This document shows, one piece after another, positions 50,251 to 62,239 of a stretch of DNA of 64,000 nt; position 1 is the first letter of the stretch, and every line of letters starts with the position of its first letter. The notes under the pieces were generated by a model. The model was not told the origin of the DNA, ran no database searches, and was given only the letters and a program-made list of their open reading frames with translations. Source of the DNA: Brachionus manjavacas (taxonomy: Eukaryota; Rotifera; Eurotatoria; Ploima; Brachionidae); NCBI GenBank assembly GCA_019054805.1, contig JAHQIY010000012.1:124001-188000 (forward strand), written 5' to 3'. Made by a program: the position numbers and the translations under genes.

Positions 50251-52786
50251 AATAATAAATAGCGAATGCATTAATTAAATAGAAAATTTAATATCAAAAT
50301 TTAAATTTTGGTGAAAAAATTGCACGAGGAAAATGATAGTGAATGGTACAACCTTTAAAATTATTATCACCTTAACTTTCTTTAAAACCATTTTTGGACA
50401 AAAATAAAATTTGAAATAAATTGGTGCTTCAGACTTTCAAATAAAAAAAAATGTTCACTTTTTATTAAATAATATTAGAAATAACAAATATAGCATTCAG
50501 AAAAAATTTAAAAGATTTGCTTTTGATAATTTTATACAAATATTTTATTATTTAAAGAAAAAAAAGAATAAAAAACCCTAAATATTTTTTTTGTTTCTTT
50601 ATTTCTTTTAAATTATAATGAAATAATGAAATTGAGCTTTTAAACATAATAAAATTTTCATTTTGGGATTAAATTGCGTAAAGGTCAAAAACCAAAAATT
50701 CCAAAATGGAAACAGAAGTGATTCTCTCAATTGATCAAAACAGCACACTCAAAAAGAAAAGAATCCTAAAAAATAAAAAAAAACCGAAAATAAAAAAAAT
50801 TTTAGAGCCAAAAAAATAAATTAAGCTTTTAAATAAGGTATTAAAAATTCAAAAACATTTAATTTCGAATGACATGATTAAAGCAATTGAACAACTCAAG
50901 AAAGAAAGAAAAAATTAAGAAACCATAAAATTATTATCTAATTTATTTATTAAATCTCATTAGCTATGCATGAAATACCAGAAAAAATTAATTAAAAATA
51001 ATTTAGAAAAAAAATTCAATTAAATTTTTTTTTCAATTTCTTTGTGAAAAAATGTTCAAACAGCTCTACAATCTTAAAAAACATTATATAAATTTCGCTT
51101 GATAATAAATCAATTAAAAGGAAAATTATTTTTGATAAATGTTTATTGAGAAAAAGAATAATGTCGCTGTTTTGGTAAAAATGAATTTAGATAATTTAAC
51201 AATAAATCCAAGGAAGCCAAATCAAGGATCTTGAGGAGAATTTGGCATGAGCATTAAGCCTAAGTTAAAAATATATTTAATAATTTTTTTTCAATGAAAT
51301 CTGCTAACCAGCTTGAGAAAAAAAGCTCATAAATTTTTAAAAAATAAAAGCATTATTTTATTTAATTCTTTTTTTATCAGTCATCTTTAAAATTAAAAAT
51401 TGCGATAAATTATGATTTTTTTAAATGGGTTTTTAAAATATAAAATAAAATCATTCCCATAAATTGAAAGATTGTTAAATTTAATCAAAAAAAATAAAAA
51501 TATCAAATTTGATTAATATTATGAATTTTTTTATCGTAAAGATTCAGGCTAAAATTAAGCCCAGACGAGTCATAAATTTATTCTAAATTCAAAAAGTTAA
51601 ATTTTTAATTTTGCTATCGCCAAGAATAAGTGGGATTTTAAAAAATTTGTCTCAATCTCAAATAAAAAACTTTATTTAAATTCAAATTGATTTGTTTTAT
51701 AAAAAGTTTACCAATGATTTAATTTTTAAACATCCAAATTGATGGTTAAATTTATAAATTTTTTTATTTTATATATTATCAATTTATAGATAATATTTAT
51801 ATTTTTTTATATAGTTTGTTTATCTTTATATATCAATATTTTTTTTCAAATTTTTAAATTTAAATTAAATTAAACTAGTTTTATTTGACCAAAAAAATTA
51901 ATTTCAAATATTAAAATGCTTGCAAAATTGACTCAAAACTATTTTTTTATTTTAAACATCTCATTTTTGCGATCTTATTTCAAGAATGGATAAATTTTGT
52001 AATTCAAACACCAAAAATCAAAACTAATAGAAATACGTTTAAATTTCTTGTAATTCTCATCAATTTTTCAATTTTTAAAATCATAGTTTTTTTTTTAGTT
52101 TTTTTAGAAATCAAACAAATTTTTATTCAAGTGATAATTTTCATTGACTTGTTATTCATGCAATGAAGATGTATCCCTACATTTAAATTATTTTTAAATT
52201 TTATTTTTTCATAGGGTTGAAGAAAATTACTCTATTTTTTTGTTTGTTTGTTTAAATTTTTAATATAAATACAGCTAATACTTTGCATTATTATTTATCT
52301 AGTTTTTGAAATAAAGTATAATAGAAAAAAATTAGCTTTTTCTTCTTTTACTTTATATCCGAGCGATTGAACTTAATTCTCTCGTTAAACGAAAAGGAAG
52401 ACTGCAAAAGTCACCCAGAGATCTGAAGAAGAACTCGAACCTTTTGATACTTAAATAAGTCTCATAAACAGAAGTAGTTAGTTTTACTGCTTTAAATAGC
52501 TGCCGAATGACTCTATTTGTGACTCGTAACCAGCTGGAAAAGTAAGTTCAATTCGGTTGTGGAACAACAGACTTTAAACATAACCAACTGATTTTTTTTA
52601 GCTCTGACTGCAAAAGTCATTTATACGGGGCTGCATAAGTCTCATAAGGTTTATTAAGGTTTTATCTTACTCATTGTCACTAAAAACCACCCATCATTAC
52701 ATTTTTTAAGTTTTTTAACATTAAATAATTTTCTATTCAATATTTCTTGAATATTTTTTTAAGTATTAGATTTATTTAGTGCTAGT
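50251..52786. other. Long gene-free A+T-rich stretch
   Basis: Extremely A+T-rich, low complexity, stops in all frames. A somewhat less A+T-rich patch at about 52360-52680 (with a repeated CAAAAGTCA...TAAGTCTCATAA motif) has no coding or RNA signature I recognise. Confidence 0.5.
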
Positions 52787-53150
52787 CAGACTTGTTTTTA
52801 AGTCACAGGTCTTAAGTCAAGTCAAGTCAATGACTTAAATTTTTTTTTTTTAGTGAAGTTTAGTCAAATGAACTAATTATCTGATTTTTAAACTGAAAAA
52901 TAAATATGATTTTTTATTTTAATCCAAAAAAATTTTAGTTAATAGTTAAGTTTAGTTAATTTTAAAACTAAGCTTTTTTTGGATTAAAATAAAAAATCAT
53001 TTTTTTTTTGTTTAAAAATCAGAAAATTAGTTGACTTGACTAAACTTCACTAAAAAAAAAATTTTAGGTAATTGACCTGACTTAAAAAAAAAAAAATTTT
53101 AAGTCATTGACTTGACTTGACTTAAAACTTGTGGCTTAAAAACAACTCTG
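52787..53150. mobile_element. Palindromic MITE, AAGTC family, copy 2
   Basis: Starts CAGACTTGTTTTTAAGTCAC and ends with its near-complement. The arms also share TAGTGAAGTTTAGTCAA and GATTTTTTATTTTAATCCAA, so almost the whole element is a palindrome of about 180-base arms. The arms are very similar to each other, indicating a young copy or ongoing correction. Confidence 0.8.
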
Positions 53151-53917
53151 ATCGATTACTTTATTAATTTAATACAATTTAATACCTAAAAGCCACCCTC
53201 TATTACTTCTTTCCGGTCTTAATTTATAATTTTTATGAAACATCCTAGCCTTTTGTTCTTTATTCTAGCATTTTGATTTTTTACAAAACAGTATTAATTT
53301 TAACACTTAGCATTTTTAATTTTTTACCTAACATTTAAATGCATGCCTTGAACAAAATATGTGAAATAATTCACTTTTTACAATTAATTTTCAAGATTGA
53401 GAAAATTTTTTTTTTTAAATTAAACTTGAAAATTGCTAAATTAAAAATAAGAAATAAGATACAAAATTTAAAGTTTATTCATTAAAAATTTGTAATTTAA
53501 TTTGAAATATTTAACTTGAATACCTTGCTGTTATTTTTTTATAGATAACTAGTTAATTAGAAATAATTTTTTTTTAATTTTCATCTTATTATCTATTTTT
53601 AAAAAAATTTGATCAATTTGAACTATTTTTTGTGAAATTTTAGGTACGAGTTTTACTCAAAGGACTATTATAAACCAATTTTTTTTTTTAAAAGCCCTCA
53701 CTGGTGCAGATTGAATAATCGCAATAACAACTGAAATAAATCATTGAGCCAAAAGATTTGAGAATGAAAAAATAATGCGTTTTTAACATTATAATGTAAC
53801 ACTTGAGAGAAATCTTAAATGAATTTTGTTTGATTAATTTAGTCCCATTAGAAACATAGCAGGTAAGTTTGTTTAAAAGAGCTCAAGAAGCTTTTCTATT
53901 TTACTAAGCATATTTAA

Positions 53918-54243
53918 ATGTCTAAAGATTTAAAATATTATAAAAATATAATTTTCGGCTACTATGAGCGACTTAAAAAAGAGATAAATTCTAGTGTACC
54001 CGGTGATGAAAGATCAAAAAAAATTTTACATGAATATTTTGAGCGCATTAAAGCCATTAAAAATTTTAGTTATTCGAATCTAGAACTCGAATCTAAATTG
54101 GATTTGGTTCAGCGCACTGAATATCCAAATTTGCTTTTGTTTGAGAAAAAATTCCTCTTTTTTATCAAATCTCCGCTGAACAGCTTTGGTCAACTTGTTC
54201 AAACAGATAAATTCATCTTTCCAAAATCTAGAAAAATTATTGA
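53918..54243 (+). CDS. Leucine-rich-repeat gene, exon 1
   Basis: ATG in a TTTAAATG context opens a frame of 108 codons plus two bases: KDLKYYKNIIFGYYERLKKE, then KILHEYFERIKAIKNF and DKFIFPKSRKIIE. It is helical and charged, with no signal peptide and no domain I recognise. The donor GA/GTAAAT at 54244 joins in phase to a small exon at 54288. I infer membership in the LRR gene only from consistent splice phases. Confidence 0.55.
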
Positions 54244-54287
54244 GTAAATTTTTCATTTTTTTAAATCCTTTTTATCATTTAATTCAG

Positions 54288-54351
54288 AAAGCATGTAACT
54301 GAATGGACCAAAACGAAAAAAATTACCATCAAAGTAAACAGTCTAGATGCA
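54288..54351 (+). CDS. Leucine-rich-repeat gene, exon 2
   Basis: Short exon between TTTAATTCAG and GTAAGT. With the two bases of exon 1 it reads E-KHVTEWTKTKKITIKVNS-LDA and ends in phase 0. The 44-bp upstream intron (54244-54287) is in the range of the short introns of URB1 (60) and MTIF3 (55). Confidence 0.55.
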
Positions 54352-55082
54352 GTAAGTATTTTTGAATAAGTCCTTTCCAAAAATTAGTGATAAACCAATT
54401 ATTAAATTATTTTTTTTGGATATCTTTAGATTTCTGTTTTTTTTTTAATTAATGATATAATTAGATATATGAAAAAAATAATTTTATTTTTGTGAGACAG
54501 TTTGACAATTAAATGTTTTTTTTATTTTGATTAAATAAAAATTTATCAAATGACTATAATATGAATTTTAGAAAAAAAATTGCTTTATTTTTTTAAATCA
54601 AATTTAATAGAATGACAAGTGAAAATTTGTTTTAAAAAAAATCCATGATAATTTATTTTTTTGTTGCAATTTTATAATCATATTTGATTTAAAAAGGTGA
54701 ATCTTGCAATCACATTTTTTTTTTTTTTTAATGTAAATTTATAAATGAATCAAAAAATAGAAAACAAAAAAAATTAAATTTTATGACTTGTAATTTGAAT
54801 TTAGATTTTTTTAATTTCAAAAACGAAATTAAAATTAATTTAATTTATTACTAAATAATTAATTTAAATATTATAAATTTTAATTATTCAATTCATGGAT
54901 TGACAATGAGATCTAATTATTTATTTAGTTTCTTTCCATTTAGTAATTTTTGTTTTTTGGCATTTATAATTGTTTAGACCCTGCACCTTTATTTTTTGTT
55001 CTTTGGGGCGGCATCTTGAAGTTGATGATAAATTCAAAAATGTAATCTTTAGATATTAAAAATTAATCATAGGATTATTTTA

Positions 55083-55150
55083 ATAATTTTATTTATTTTT
55101 TTATTATTTATAATTTCATAAAACGCCTACTAGCGATGTTTAATTGATGT
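55083..55150 (-). repeat. LINE 3' tail hairpin, family T2, copy 3
   Basis: Minus-strand AACATCGC-TAGTA-GGCGTTT, then ATGAAATTATAAATAATAA. It lies in the long intron of the LRR gene. Confidence 0.5.
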
Positions 55151-55569
55151 TAAGATTAAAAAAATTAGTTAATTCATATAATTACAATTGCATAGAATAT
55201 TATATATATTATATATTAAAAATATTAAGTATTAAATTATTATTATTATATTAATAATTAATAATAATAATAAAAATAATAATATTTTAATAATTTTAAT
55301 GCAGCGAATTTTATGCATCTTTTTAATTATGAAAATTTTGATTAATTAAAATATAAATTTCTAAAAAAATGAAATTTTAAAGTTCAATGTTTAATTTAAT
55401 AATTTTTTAAATAAGGACGGTTCAATGTTTTTTTTGGATAATTTTTGTTTGATTGTATCAATTTATTACTTATTTTAAATTTTAAATGATGATTTTTTTT
55501 GCATAAAGCTACATTAATAAACCAAAAATAAAGATCAAAATTGATTTTTCTTTTCATTTAAAAACATCA

Positions 55570-55614
55570 TATGAGATTGAGATTTTCTTTTATGATTTTA
55601 TTTTCAAGTTTTCA
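55570..55614 (+). CDS. Possible alternative first exon of the LRR gene
   Basis: ATG followed by 14 codons, RLRFSFMILFSSFQ, then GTAAGA: a hydrophobic stretch that could act as a signal peptide. The donor is in phase 0 with the LRR exon starting at 55766 and the intron would be about 150 bases. If real it would give a secreted form of the LRR domain. It may equally be chance in T-rich DNA. Confidence 0.2.
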
Positions 55615-55765
55615 GGTAAGACCCAAAAATTTTAATTTTTATTGTGTTTAAAGTAATTTTAAGCGTTTTTGTAATTTAAAAAAATGTTGAATAATTAATT
55701 TAAAAAAATCTAATTAAATTAAAACTGATTTTCTTATTGTATGTAATCAAATTTAATTTTCAAAG

Positions 55766-56401
55766 GACGAGCTCGAGTCATATTTGTTGGTTAAATATTC
55801 AATTGATTTATGGAATCAATTGACAACTCTGGAACTAAACAGTGAAAATTTTGGACACCTGAACGAACTTCATTTGATGTGTCACCAATTGGCTAGAATT
55901 GAAAACTGTTTTGGCTCTGTTTTAAATTGTGAGAACCTGCAAGAACTTCATTTGCAGTCCAACTGTATCAATAAGCTTGAAACAAACTCTTTCAAGGATC
56001 TGACCAAGCTAAAGAAACTAAATTTGTCAAAGAATAACTTGAAATCGATTTCAAACTGCTTGAATGGGTTGGTAAATTTGCAATATTTGGATTTATCTAT
56101 GAATCAAATAGAAAACTTGGATAAATGGTCTTTTTTTGAATTAAAAAATTTAATTTTTATAAATCTAAGCTTTAATGGTATAAAAATATTGGATCTCAAT
56201 TCTTTAATTGATTGTCAGAATTTACTTGAGTTCAAAGCGGCAAATAATACTATTAGAAAAGTGGTACTAGACGTCTGTGTTGGAAAAATTCTCGTTCTAG
56301 ACCTTAAGTGGAATTATATGGACAATTTAAATCCAGAAATTATTCATTTTATGCCATCACTTAAACGCTTAGATTTATCATTTAATAAAAAATTTATTTA
56401 G
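55766..56401 (+). CDS. Leucine-rich-repeat protein, LRR exon
   Basis: Exon of 211 codons plus stop from acceptor TTCAAAG/GACGAG. It contains at least six LRRs of about 22-24 residues in the pattern LxxLxLxxNxIxxL: LNELHLMCHQLARI, LQELHLQSNCINKL, LKKLNLSKNNLKSI, LQYLDLSMNQIENL, LIFINLSFNGIKIL, LKRLDLSFN. These form a curved binding surface. With exons 1-2 the protein is about 341 residues. It ends abruptly after an LRR without a capping domain or membrane segment. AATAAA-type signals follow near 56438. I cannot name the ortholog; a Rab geranylgeranyl-transferase-like LRR was considered but not supported. Confidence 0.75.
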   Translation, partial: DELESYLLVKYSIDLWNQLTTLELNSENFGHLNELHLMCHQLARIENCFGSVLNCENLQELHLQSNCINKLETNSFKDLTKLKKLNLSKNNLKSISNCLNGLVNLQYLDLSMNQIENLDKWSFFELKNLIFINLSFNGIKILDLNSLIDCQNLLEFKAANNTIRKVVLDVCVGKILVLDLKWNYMDNLNPEIIHFMPSLKRLDLSFNKKFI

Positions 56402-56767
56402 ATTTTAATTTTTTTAATCACTATGGCTTATTAAAATAAAATAAATAATTTATTAATTTTTTTGTTTATTTTTTACTAGCTTGAGTTTTTTAAAGCAATT
56501 TGCCGGCATCTTGAAGTTGATGATCTAAAGAAATTTAAACTATATTAAATTTAAAAGGCCTTGAGAAATAAAACTCTGAAGTTGAGAAGTTATTTCATTT
56601 AACTTTGTTGAAATTTAAAAATTTAATTATTTTATTCTAAATAAATTTAATTTTATAACTAATTCTAAGCAAAAATTAAAAATTTTGGAAATGATACCGA
56701 AAACTCGTGTTCACGACTCTAAAAGTAGAGGCCAAATCCAACCTTTTTTCTTTAAGAGTTAATTACA

Positions 56768-57089
56768 TAGTTTCTATATTACAACAATTAAAATTTAATT
56801 TACAAGAAAATACCCTGAATATGGGATATTTTCTAAAAATAAAGCCCAAATTTAACTTTTACTCTAACAAAAAAATTGTCTTTGCTCTCAAAAAAAAAAT
56901 GAAAATTTTAAAAATTGTAGAGTTAATTAAAAAATAGAAAAAAAGTCAATTTTTTTCATTTTTTTTTGAGAGCAAAGACAATTTTTTTGTTAGAGTAAAA
57001 GTTAAATTTGGGCTTTATTTTTAGAAAATATCCCATATTCAGGGTATTTTCTTGCAAATTAAATTTTAATTATTGTAACATAGAAACTA
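56768..57089. mobile_element. Near-perfect palindrome (arms about 140 bp)
   Basis: Left arm 56768-56905 (starting TAGTTTCTATATTACAACAA) and right arm 56948-57089 are almost exact reverse complements, including AATACCCTGAATATGGGATA and GCTTTATTTTTAGAAAATA. The loop is only about 42 bases. It has no transposase. The 76-codon frame at 56707-56937 is a by-product of this palindrome. A fold-back MITE inserted recently just downstream of the LRR gene is the simplest reading. Confidence 0.8.
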
Positions 57090-57348
57090 GTTAATAAATA
57101 TTTTTGAATATCAAACTTTTAAATTTTTTTTAAATATCGATCGAAAAACTATTAAAACTAATTAATAGCATTGTTGTAATTTTAGAATGAAAAATTTTCT
57201 GAAAATTGCATAAAACCTTGCTATCGGGTTTTGGTGTAAATCGGCTTAGTAAATAAGTTAATAGATATTTTTTTAATTGTTCTGAATATAAATAAAATTT
57301 AACTCAGGTTAATATCAAAATTCTTTACTTTATTTAGTGAGTCTGTAT

Positions 57349-57580
57349 CAGACTTGTTTTTAAGTCACAAGTCCTAAGTCAAGTCAAGTCAATGACTTGA
57401 ATTTTTTTTTTTTTTAGTGAAGTTTAGTCAAATGAACTAATTATCTGATTTTTAAACTGAAATATAAATATGATTTTTTATTTTAATCCAAAAAAATTTT
57501 GAGAAAAAATTTTTAAGACATTGGCTTTGACTTAAATTTTTCTGACTTAGACTTAAAACTGTGACTTAAAAACAAGTTTG
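57349..57580. mobile_element. Palindromic MITE, AAGTC family, copy 3 (shortened)
   Basis: The left arm matches copy 2 closely (CAGACTTGTTTTTAAGTCAC, then TAGTGAAGTTTAGTCAA). The right arm is shortened and more diverged, ending GTGACTTAAAAACAAGTTTG. Confidence 0.75.
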
Positions 57581-58139
57581 GCCTGTATTATATTGATTTC
57601 TAAAATTATACAAAAAATTTTTAAAAAATCAATAAAACAATAAAAAATAATTGAAACTAAAAAAAAATTTTTTTTTCTATCACCTTTATATTCAACTATT
57701 TGTATTTAGAACAATACTCTATTTGCATTGAAATTTGGTCCTATTACAATTAATTGAAAAAAAAAATTCGTATAGAATTATAAATTAAATGAAAGTTATT
57801 GAACTCATCTTTTGGAAAAATTATTTGATTTTTTTGATTTTCAAATAAAAATGTTCATTTGTTTTTGTTATTTATTGTTCCCCAAAAAGTGTACTTTCTT
57901 TTGAACTTTTCAGGATATATAATAGAGACAATTTAATCCAGGAAATGATCTTAATGCAGTTGAAGGACATATTTAGTATAATATCATAGAATATGTGGGA
58001 ACATTATTTATCAAATGAAATACTCAGCTTATACTCAATTTCTTCCATCTCTCAAATTTTGTCATTTTACTAATGTTTTTCAATTTTACCTTTAGCTTTT
58101 TTCAAATTATTTACACAATTTTAGATTGAGTTGACTTGA
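57581..58139. other. Gene-free A+T-rich stretch
   Basis: I see no feature in this stretch. Confidence 0.5.
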
Positions 58140-58511
58140 CTAGCTGGTTTTGTGAAGTTCAGTACAAAAGAACAGAACAAAGTATTAAAAAATTTAATAA
58201 CTTTTTATCTAAAAATTTAAAATTAATTCTTTAAATGCAGCATGGTGCAACATTCAAAGTTGCATCAAATGTAAAAGTCTGCTAATGATATGCAGAATTT
58301 CTGCAAAATGCACCACGCTCGATTATTGAAATTTGATTTCTGCATAACTCTGCAAATTTAGCAGGCTTTGATATTTGATGCAACTTTGAAAGTTGCACTA
58401 TTTTGCATTTACAGAACTAAGTTTAAACCTTTAGAAAAAAAGTTATTCAATTTTTTTACATTTTTTCTGTTCTTTTTTTCATTTTGTACTGAATTTCACA
58501 AAACCGACTAG
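58140..58511. mobile_element. Fold-back element, CTAG(C/T)(T/C)GGTTTTGTGAA ends
   Basis: Outer arms begin CTAGCTGGTTTTGTGAAGTT and match the reverse complement of 58511 downward (CTAGTCGGTTTTGTGAAATT). They continue through AGTACAAAA and AGAACAGAA to an inner pair GTGCAAC.TTCAAAGTTGCA near 58235-58262 and 58362-58388. The arms total about 160-170 bases. The inner words are themselves short palindromes (TGCAACTTTGAAAGTTGCA). A weaker relative lies near 40425-40740. Confidence 0.7.
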
Positions 58512-59280
58512 CTTGAGTTTTTTAAAGCAGTGTTTTGTTAAAGCAAGACTTTAAAATTCTTGTTTTTTGAATTAAGATTTGGAAATCAAACAATTAAATA
58601 ATTCTGCCAAAAGATGAGTTCAATAACTTTCATTTAATGCATAATTCTATATGAACAAAATCTATTTTTAAAGTTTTATTTTTTAGTGCTTAATTTTGAT
58701 TTTTTTTGAATAAATGTATAAAATGTAGTGAATAAATGTAGTGAATAAATTATATTATTATCATATTATTGTTATATTAAATGTTTTTAAAAAAATAAAA
58801 AAAAAATACAGAATTAAAAATTTTCATCAAGTTTTCAATTTTTTCAAAATCATTTAAAAAATCATGAAATTACTTGTAAATAGTATTCATAAATAACTTA
58901 AATTTAAAAAATAAATAAAGTTCTTAGCAGTCTGTTTTGGCTTTCTTTTGCTTATTAAAAGAAATATTCAACTTAAAAAATATTTTAAGATGTTTAAAAT
59001 TTAGTCACCTTAAAAAATTGCATTATCAAGTAAGTTGAGTGTTTATCACTTAAACTCAGACCATACTCAAAAAAAATGCGATGAATTTTCTGAGCATAGT
59101 TGACTAACAGTGTAATAGAATAAGTTTAAAAAAAATTGTACATTTTTTTAAAAATTTGAATCTTTTTTCTTTCATTTAATTTAACTAAGACATAAAATTC
59201 GTCTTATAAAAAAGTAAATTTTCATATGAACCTGCACTAGATGTATAAAAATAGAAAAATATTATTTACATTTTTTAAAA
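58512..59280. other. MTIF3 upstream region
   Basis: Contains a possible TATA-like GTATAAAAATAG about 40 bases before the MTIF3 ATG (near 59239). It is otherwise A+T-rich with no other feature. Confidence 0.4.
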
Positions 59281-59826
59281 ATGTTTAAGTTTCAATATTT
59301 GCGGTTGCTTTCAAATATAGTAGATTTGTCAAGCAAAACAGTATTTAGAAAAAATTTCCTAATTAGCAATTGTTTAAATGTAAAGCCATATTCTATAAAT
59401 TACAAGACTCCAACAAACCGGGCAAAAGTGTTCAAGCCAACAACTGTTGCTGTTACCAACGCCAACAAACACCTCCAGATTGAGCTATCAGGGAATGACG
59501 AAAAACTTATAGGACGAATGAGCATGGAAAGTGCAAAGGAGCTCGCTGACAAATCCGAGCTAAAATTAGTCTTGGTTGACGAAAGCTGTTCACCCCCAAA
59601 ATTCAAGCTCATGACTGGCCATGAGCTGTACAAGGCACAGATAAAAATTAGGGATGAACATAAAAATGATAGTGATACTAATAGAGTGATGAAGGAAAAA
59701 GAAATTGACATGAACTTGGCAATATCTGATCATGATTTGGATATTAAGATAAAAATGGCAAAGAATTTTTTCGAGAAAGGTCATCCGATAAGAATAAAAA
59801 TCATTTCCAAAATTCAAAATAAAAAA
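59281..59826 (+). CDS. MTIF3: Mitochondrial translation initiation factor 3, exon 1
   Basis: ATG at 59281, 182 codons. Residues 1-50 (FKFQYLRLLSNIVDLSSKT; RKNFLISNCLN) are basic and hydroxylated, with almost no acid, as in a mitochondrial presequence. The IF3 N-domain (about 65-130) shows GNDEKLIGRMSMESAKELAD, LKLVLVDESCSPPKFKLM and GHELYKAQIK, the pattern ..G...G.M....A...A....LDLV......PPV.K.MD...Y. The C-domain begins with KEKEIDMNLAISDHDLDIKI and AKNFFEKGHPIRIKI (family: KEI.L...I..HD...K...A..FL..G..V...). IF3 prevents premature joining of mitoribosomal subunits and helps start-codon choice. Donor AAAAAA/GTATTT at 59827, phase 0. Confidence 0.92.
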
Positions 59827-59881
59827 GTATTTTTTTAATTTTTGTTTTTTTCTAGATTTCTAATTTTTTTAATTCTAATAG

Positions 59882-60019
59882 GAAAAAAATATTCCGAAAT
59901 TACAAGAGGAATTTCTGGACAAATTGAAAAAGTTGATTGATTTTGCAAAATTCAAAATTGAAAAAATGAACGAAAATCAAATTTTAATTCAAATAAGTTC
60001 AAAAAATGCGATTGATTAA
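59882..60019 (+). CDS. MTIF3: Mitochondrial translation initiation factor 3, exon 2
   Basis: A 138-base exon (45 codons plus stop) after a 55-base intron (59827-59881, GTATTT...CTAATAG). It supplies the missing end of the IF3 C-domain: EEFLDKLKKLIDFAKFKIEK and NENQILIQIS, matching the family's ..L...I...L.......E......(M)...(L)AP ending. The joined protein is 227 residues, somewhat shorter than human MTIF3 (278), mainly at the ends. Without this exon the C-domain would lack its last helix and strand. Confidence 0.9.
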   Translation, partial: EKNIPKLQEEFLDKLKKLIDFAKFKIEKMNENQILIQISSKNAID

Positions 60020-62239
60020 TTTTTTTAAAGTTAACATGGTAACGATTTTATCACATTTAAATATATCGCTCAAATTCTAATTAAATTACTTTTGATAATT
60101 TGCAAAATTAAATTTTTATTTAAAAAAATTGTTTCAATGATACTAAAATCAATACAATTGCTTGAAAATTCAGAAAAAAAAGATTTTTAATAAATTAAAA
60201 ATTAAAATTTTAATTATTCAATAATCAAGGTACATAGGGTCGAATGAATTAATTTATCATTTTGTATAAAAGAAAAATACGGAAAAGTTTTACACAAATC
60301 CAAGTCTACCTTTGTTGAAAAAAATTTAAAAAGTCAACGTCGACGAGTCTAAAACTAATATTTAACACTTCATTTGATACTTTTTCTAATTTTCTAAAAA
60401 ATAATTAAAAAATATTACATCAATCACAAATCAAGATTATTTAAATAGAAATAAAGAAAGGCTTAATCAATCGTATCTATTTTCATGCAAAAATTCCGAT
60501 TTAAAATTAAAATTCTTAATAAAAATATTGATTTTGGATTAATAATTTATTCTAAGTGTTAAAAGGTGAATCAAACAATGCCTCAATTAATCATATTAGT
60601 TTTGGAAAATTTTTAAGAAACCTAAATTTAAAAATTGATTATTTTGACAAAATGTAAATAAAGGAATTTAAAAAAATAAAATAAATATTTTTAATCCTAA
60701 TTAATCGAAATTTTGAACCTCTAGATAGAAAAAATTGAATGAGATATAATCCCTTATAATTATTGTTAAAAGATAATATTACTTTGGTCTTTTATCTATT
60801 ATGGTGAGATTATCAAACGACAAAGATTAGGCAGCGTACGTATCAGAAGAGGGACATAATTTACAGGAGTATGACATTTTTCTGATTAGAGGAGGATTTA
60901 CCAAGTAAATGCCAAGTAAAGAAATAAAAGTCGTTAGCTTGTGTCAAATTAAATTGCGACTGCTATCATGTTTAAAAGAAAAAAAATTAATTCAAAAAAT
61001 TTTTAAATTCATTAATTAAATTAATGTTTAATGATTTGATTTAAAAAATAAAATTAAGTGATTTTATTAAATTTATCTGAATTTCTACCGTTCCATGCAG
61101 TGATTATCACAATTACATAAAAAAGCCACTAAAATTAAAGTCCAAATACGGACTTAAAAAAAAGGTCTTTATAAAATAATTAAATTTTTTTTCAAAGATC
61201 GAATTGTTTTTTGAAGATTATCTAAAGATTTATTTTTAATAAATTATAAAAAAAAAATTTTTTATTAAATTATAAAATCACGGCCAAAAATCTTATCGTA
61301 TCTTAAGCCCCCCTTTTAAATTTACACAGTAACAACATGGGTTTAAAAGTTATCTGCTTAGTAAAATAATCTAACAACCGCGAGAAACCAACTGGACCGG
61401 TTAGTTCTGACTGAATTAAAAAATTATCATTTTTAATAAAAATACTAAATAATTATAAAACAAACAAAACATTCAGTTTTTATTATTTTACAAATTAAAA
61501 AACAAAAAAGTTCAAGATTATTTAAATAAGGATAGAATTTTAATTTTCAATAAATTCCAAATAGAATAGATCATAGACATAATAAAAAATAAATATTTTT
61601 TTTCTTAATTTTTAGTGTTTCGCCAAATGCATAATTCAAAATAATTGTTTTTTATTTTTTTTTTAAATCAAAAAAAATTTCAGAATTTGACTATGCATTC
61701 ATAATCAAAAATTTTATAGGATGAGTGAGATGTACTTTGGTGCATGGTCTAAAAGCGTGCCTTAACTTGTTGTGAAGCATAGACGAACTTATTTTATTTC
61801 TTGTTTTTTCTTGTTATCTTATTTGTTTTTTCGTTTTGGAAATGATAAATCTAAGCCCAGTTAAAATAAATTTATTTTTAAATTTACAAGTTATTAATGA
61901 TATAGTTCTTTCATGTTCTAAAATAGATCATGATCTCAAGGATTTAAGTTTAGTAAAAATCGAACTAGGATTACAATTTTTTTGTAGTTGCTCGTACATA
62001 AATTTTTAATGTTTTAAACACACTTGCTCAATGCTATTTTTTTTAATGCAGTTGAACAGTGGAGAAGTTTTTGCATATTTACTTAGTGCAAGAGATCTTT
62101 TGATTGATATGTTTTGTTTTGTATTAAAATTTTGAATGTACTTTTTGGAAACAAAAATCAATTCCAGACTATACCTAAAAATTAAACCTAAAGATAAACC
62201 CGATTGTTTTAGGATTCAATCCATTAGGTCGACAACCTA
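60020..62239. other. Gene-free A+T-rich stretch
   Basis: No coding region, RNA gene or defined element was recognised. Two slightly less A+T-rich patches (about 60820-60970 and 61280-61400) have no open frame or hairpin that I could support. Confidence 0.5.

Noticed and set aside
53918-56401. Rab geranylgeranyl transferase alpha subunit as identity of the LRR gene
   Set aside because: That protein has C-terminal LRRs, but the N-terminal exon lacks the prenyltransferase W-repeats and the resemblance is only a few residues.
56707-56937. 76-codon plus-strand open frame
   Set aside because: It runs into the near-perfect palindrome 56768-57089 and has no domain; an accident of low-stop inverted repeat sequence.
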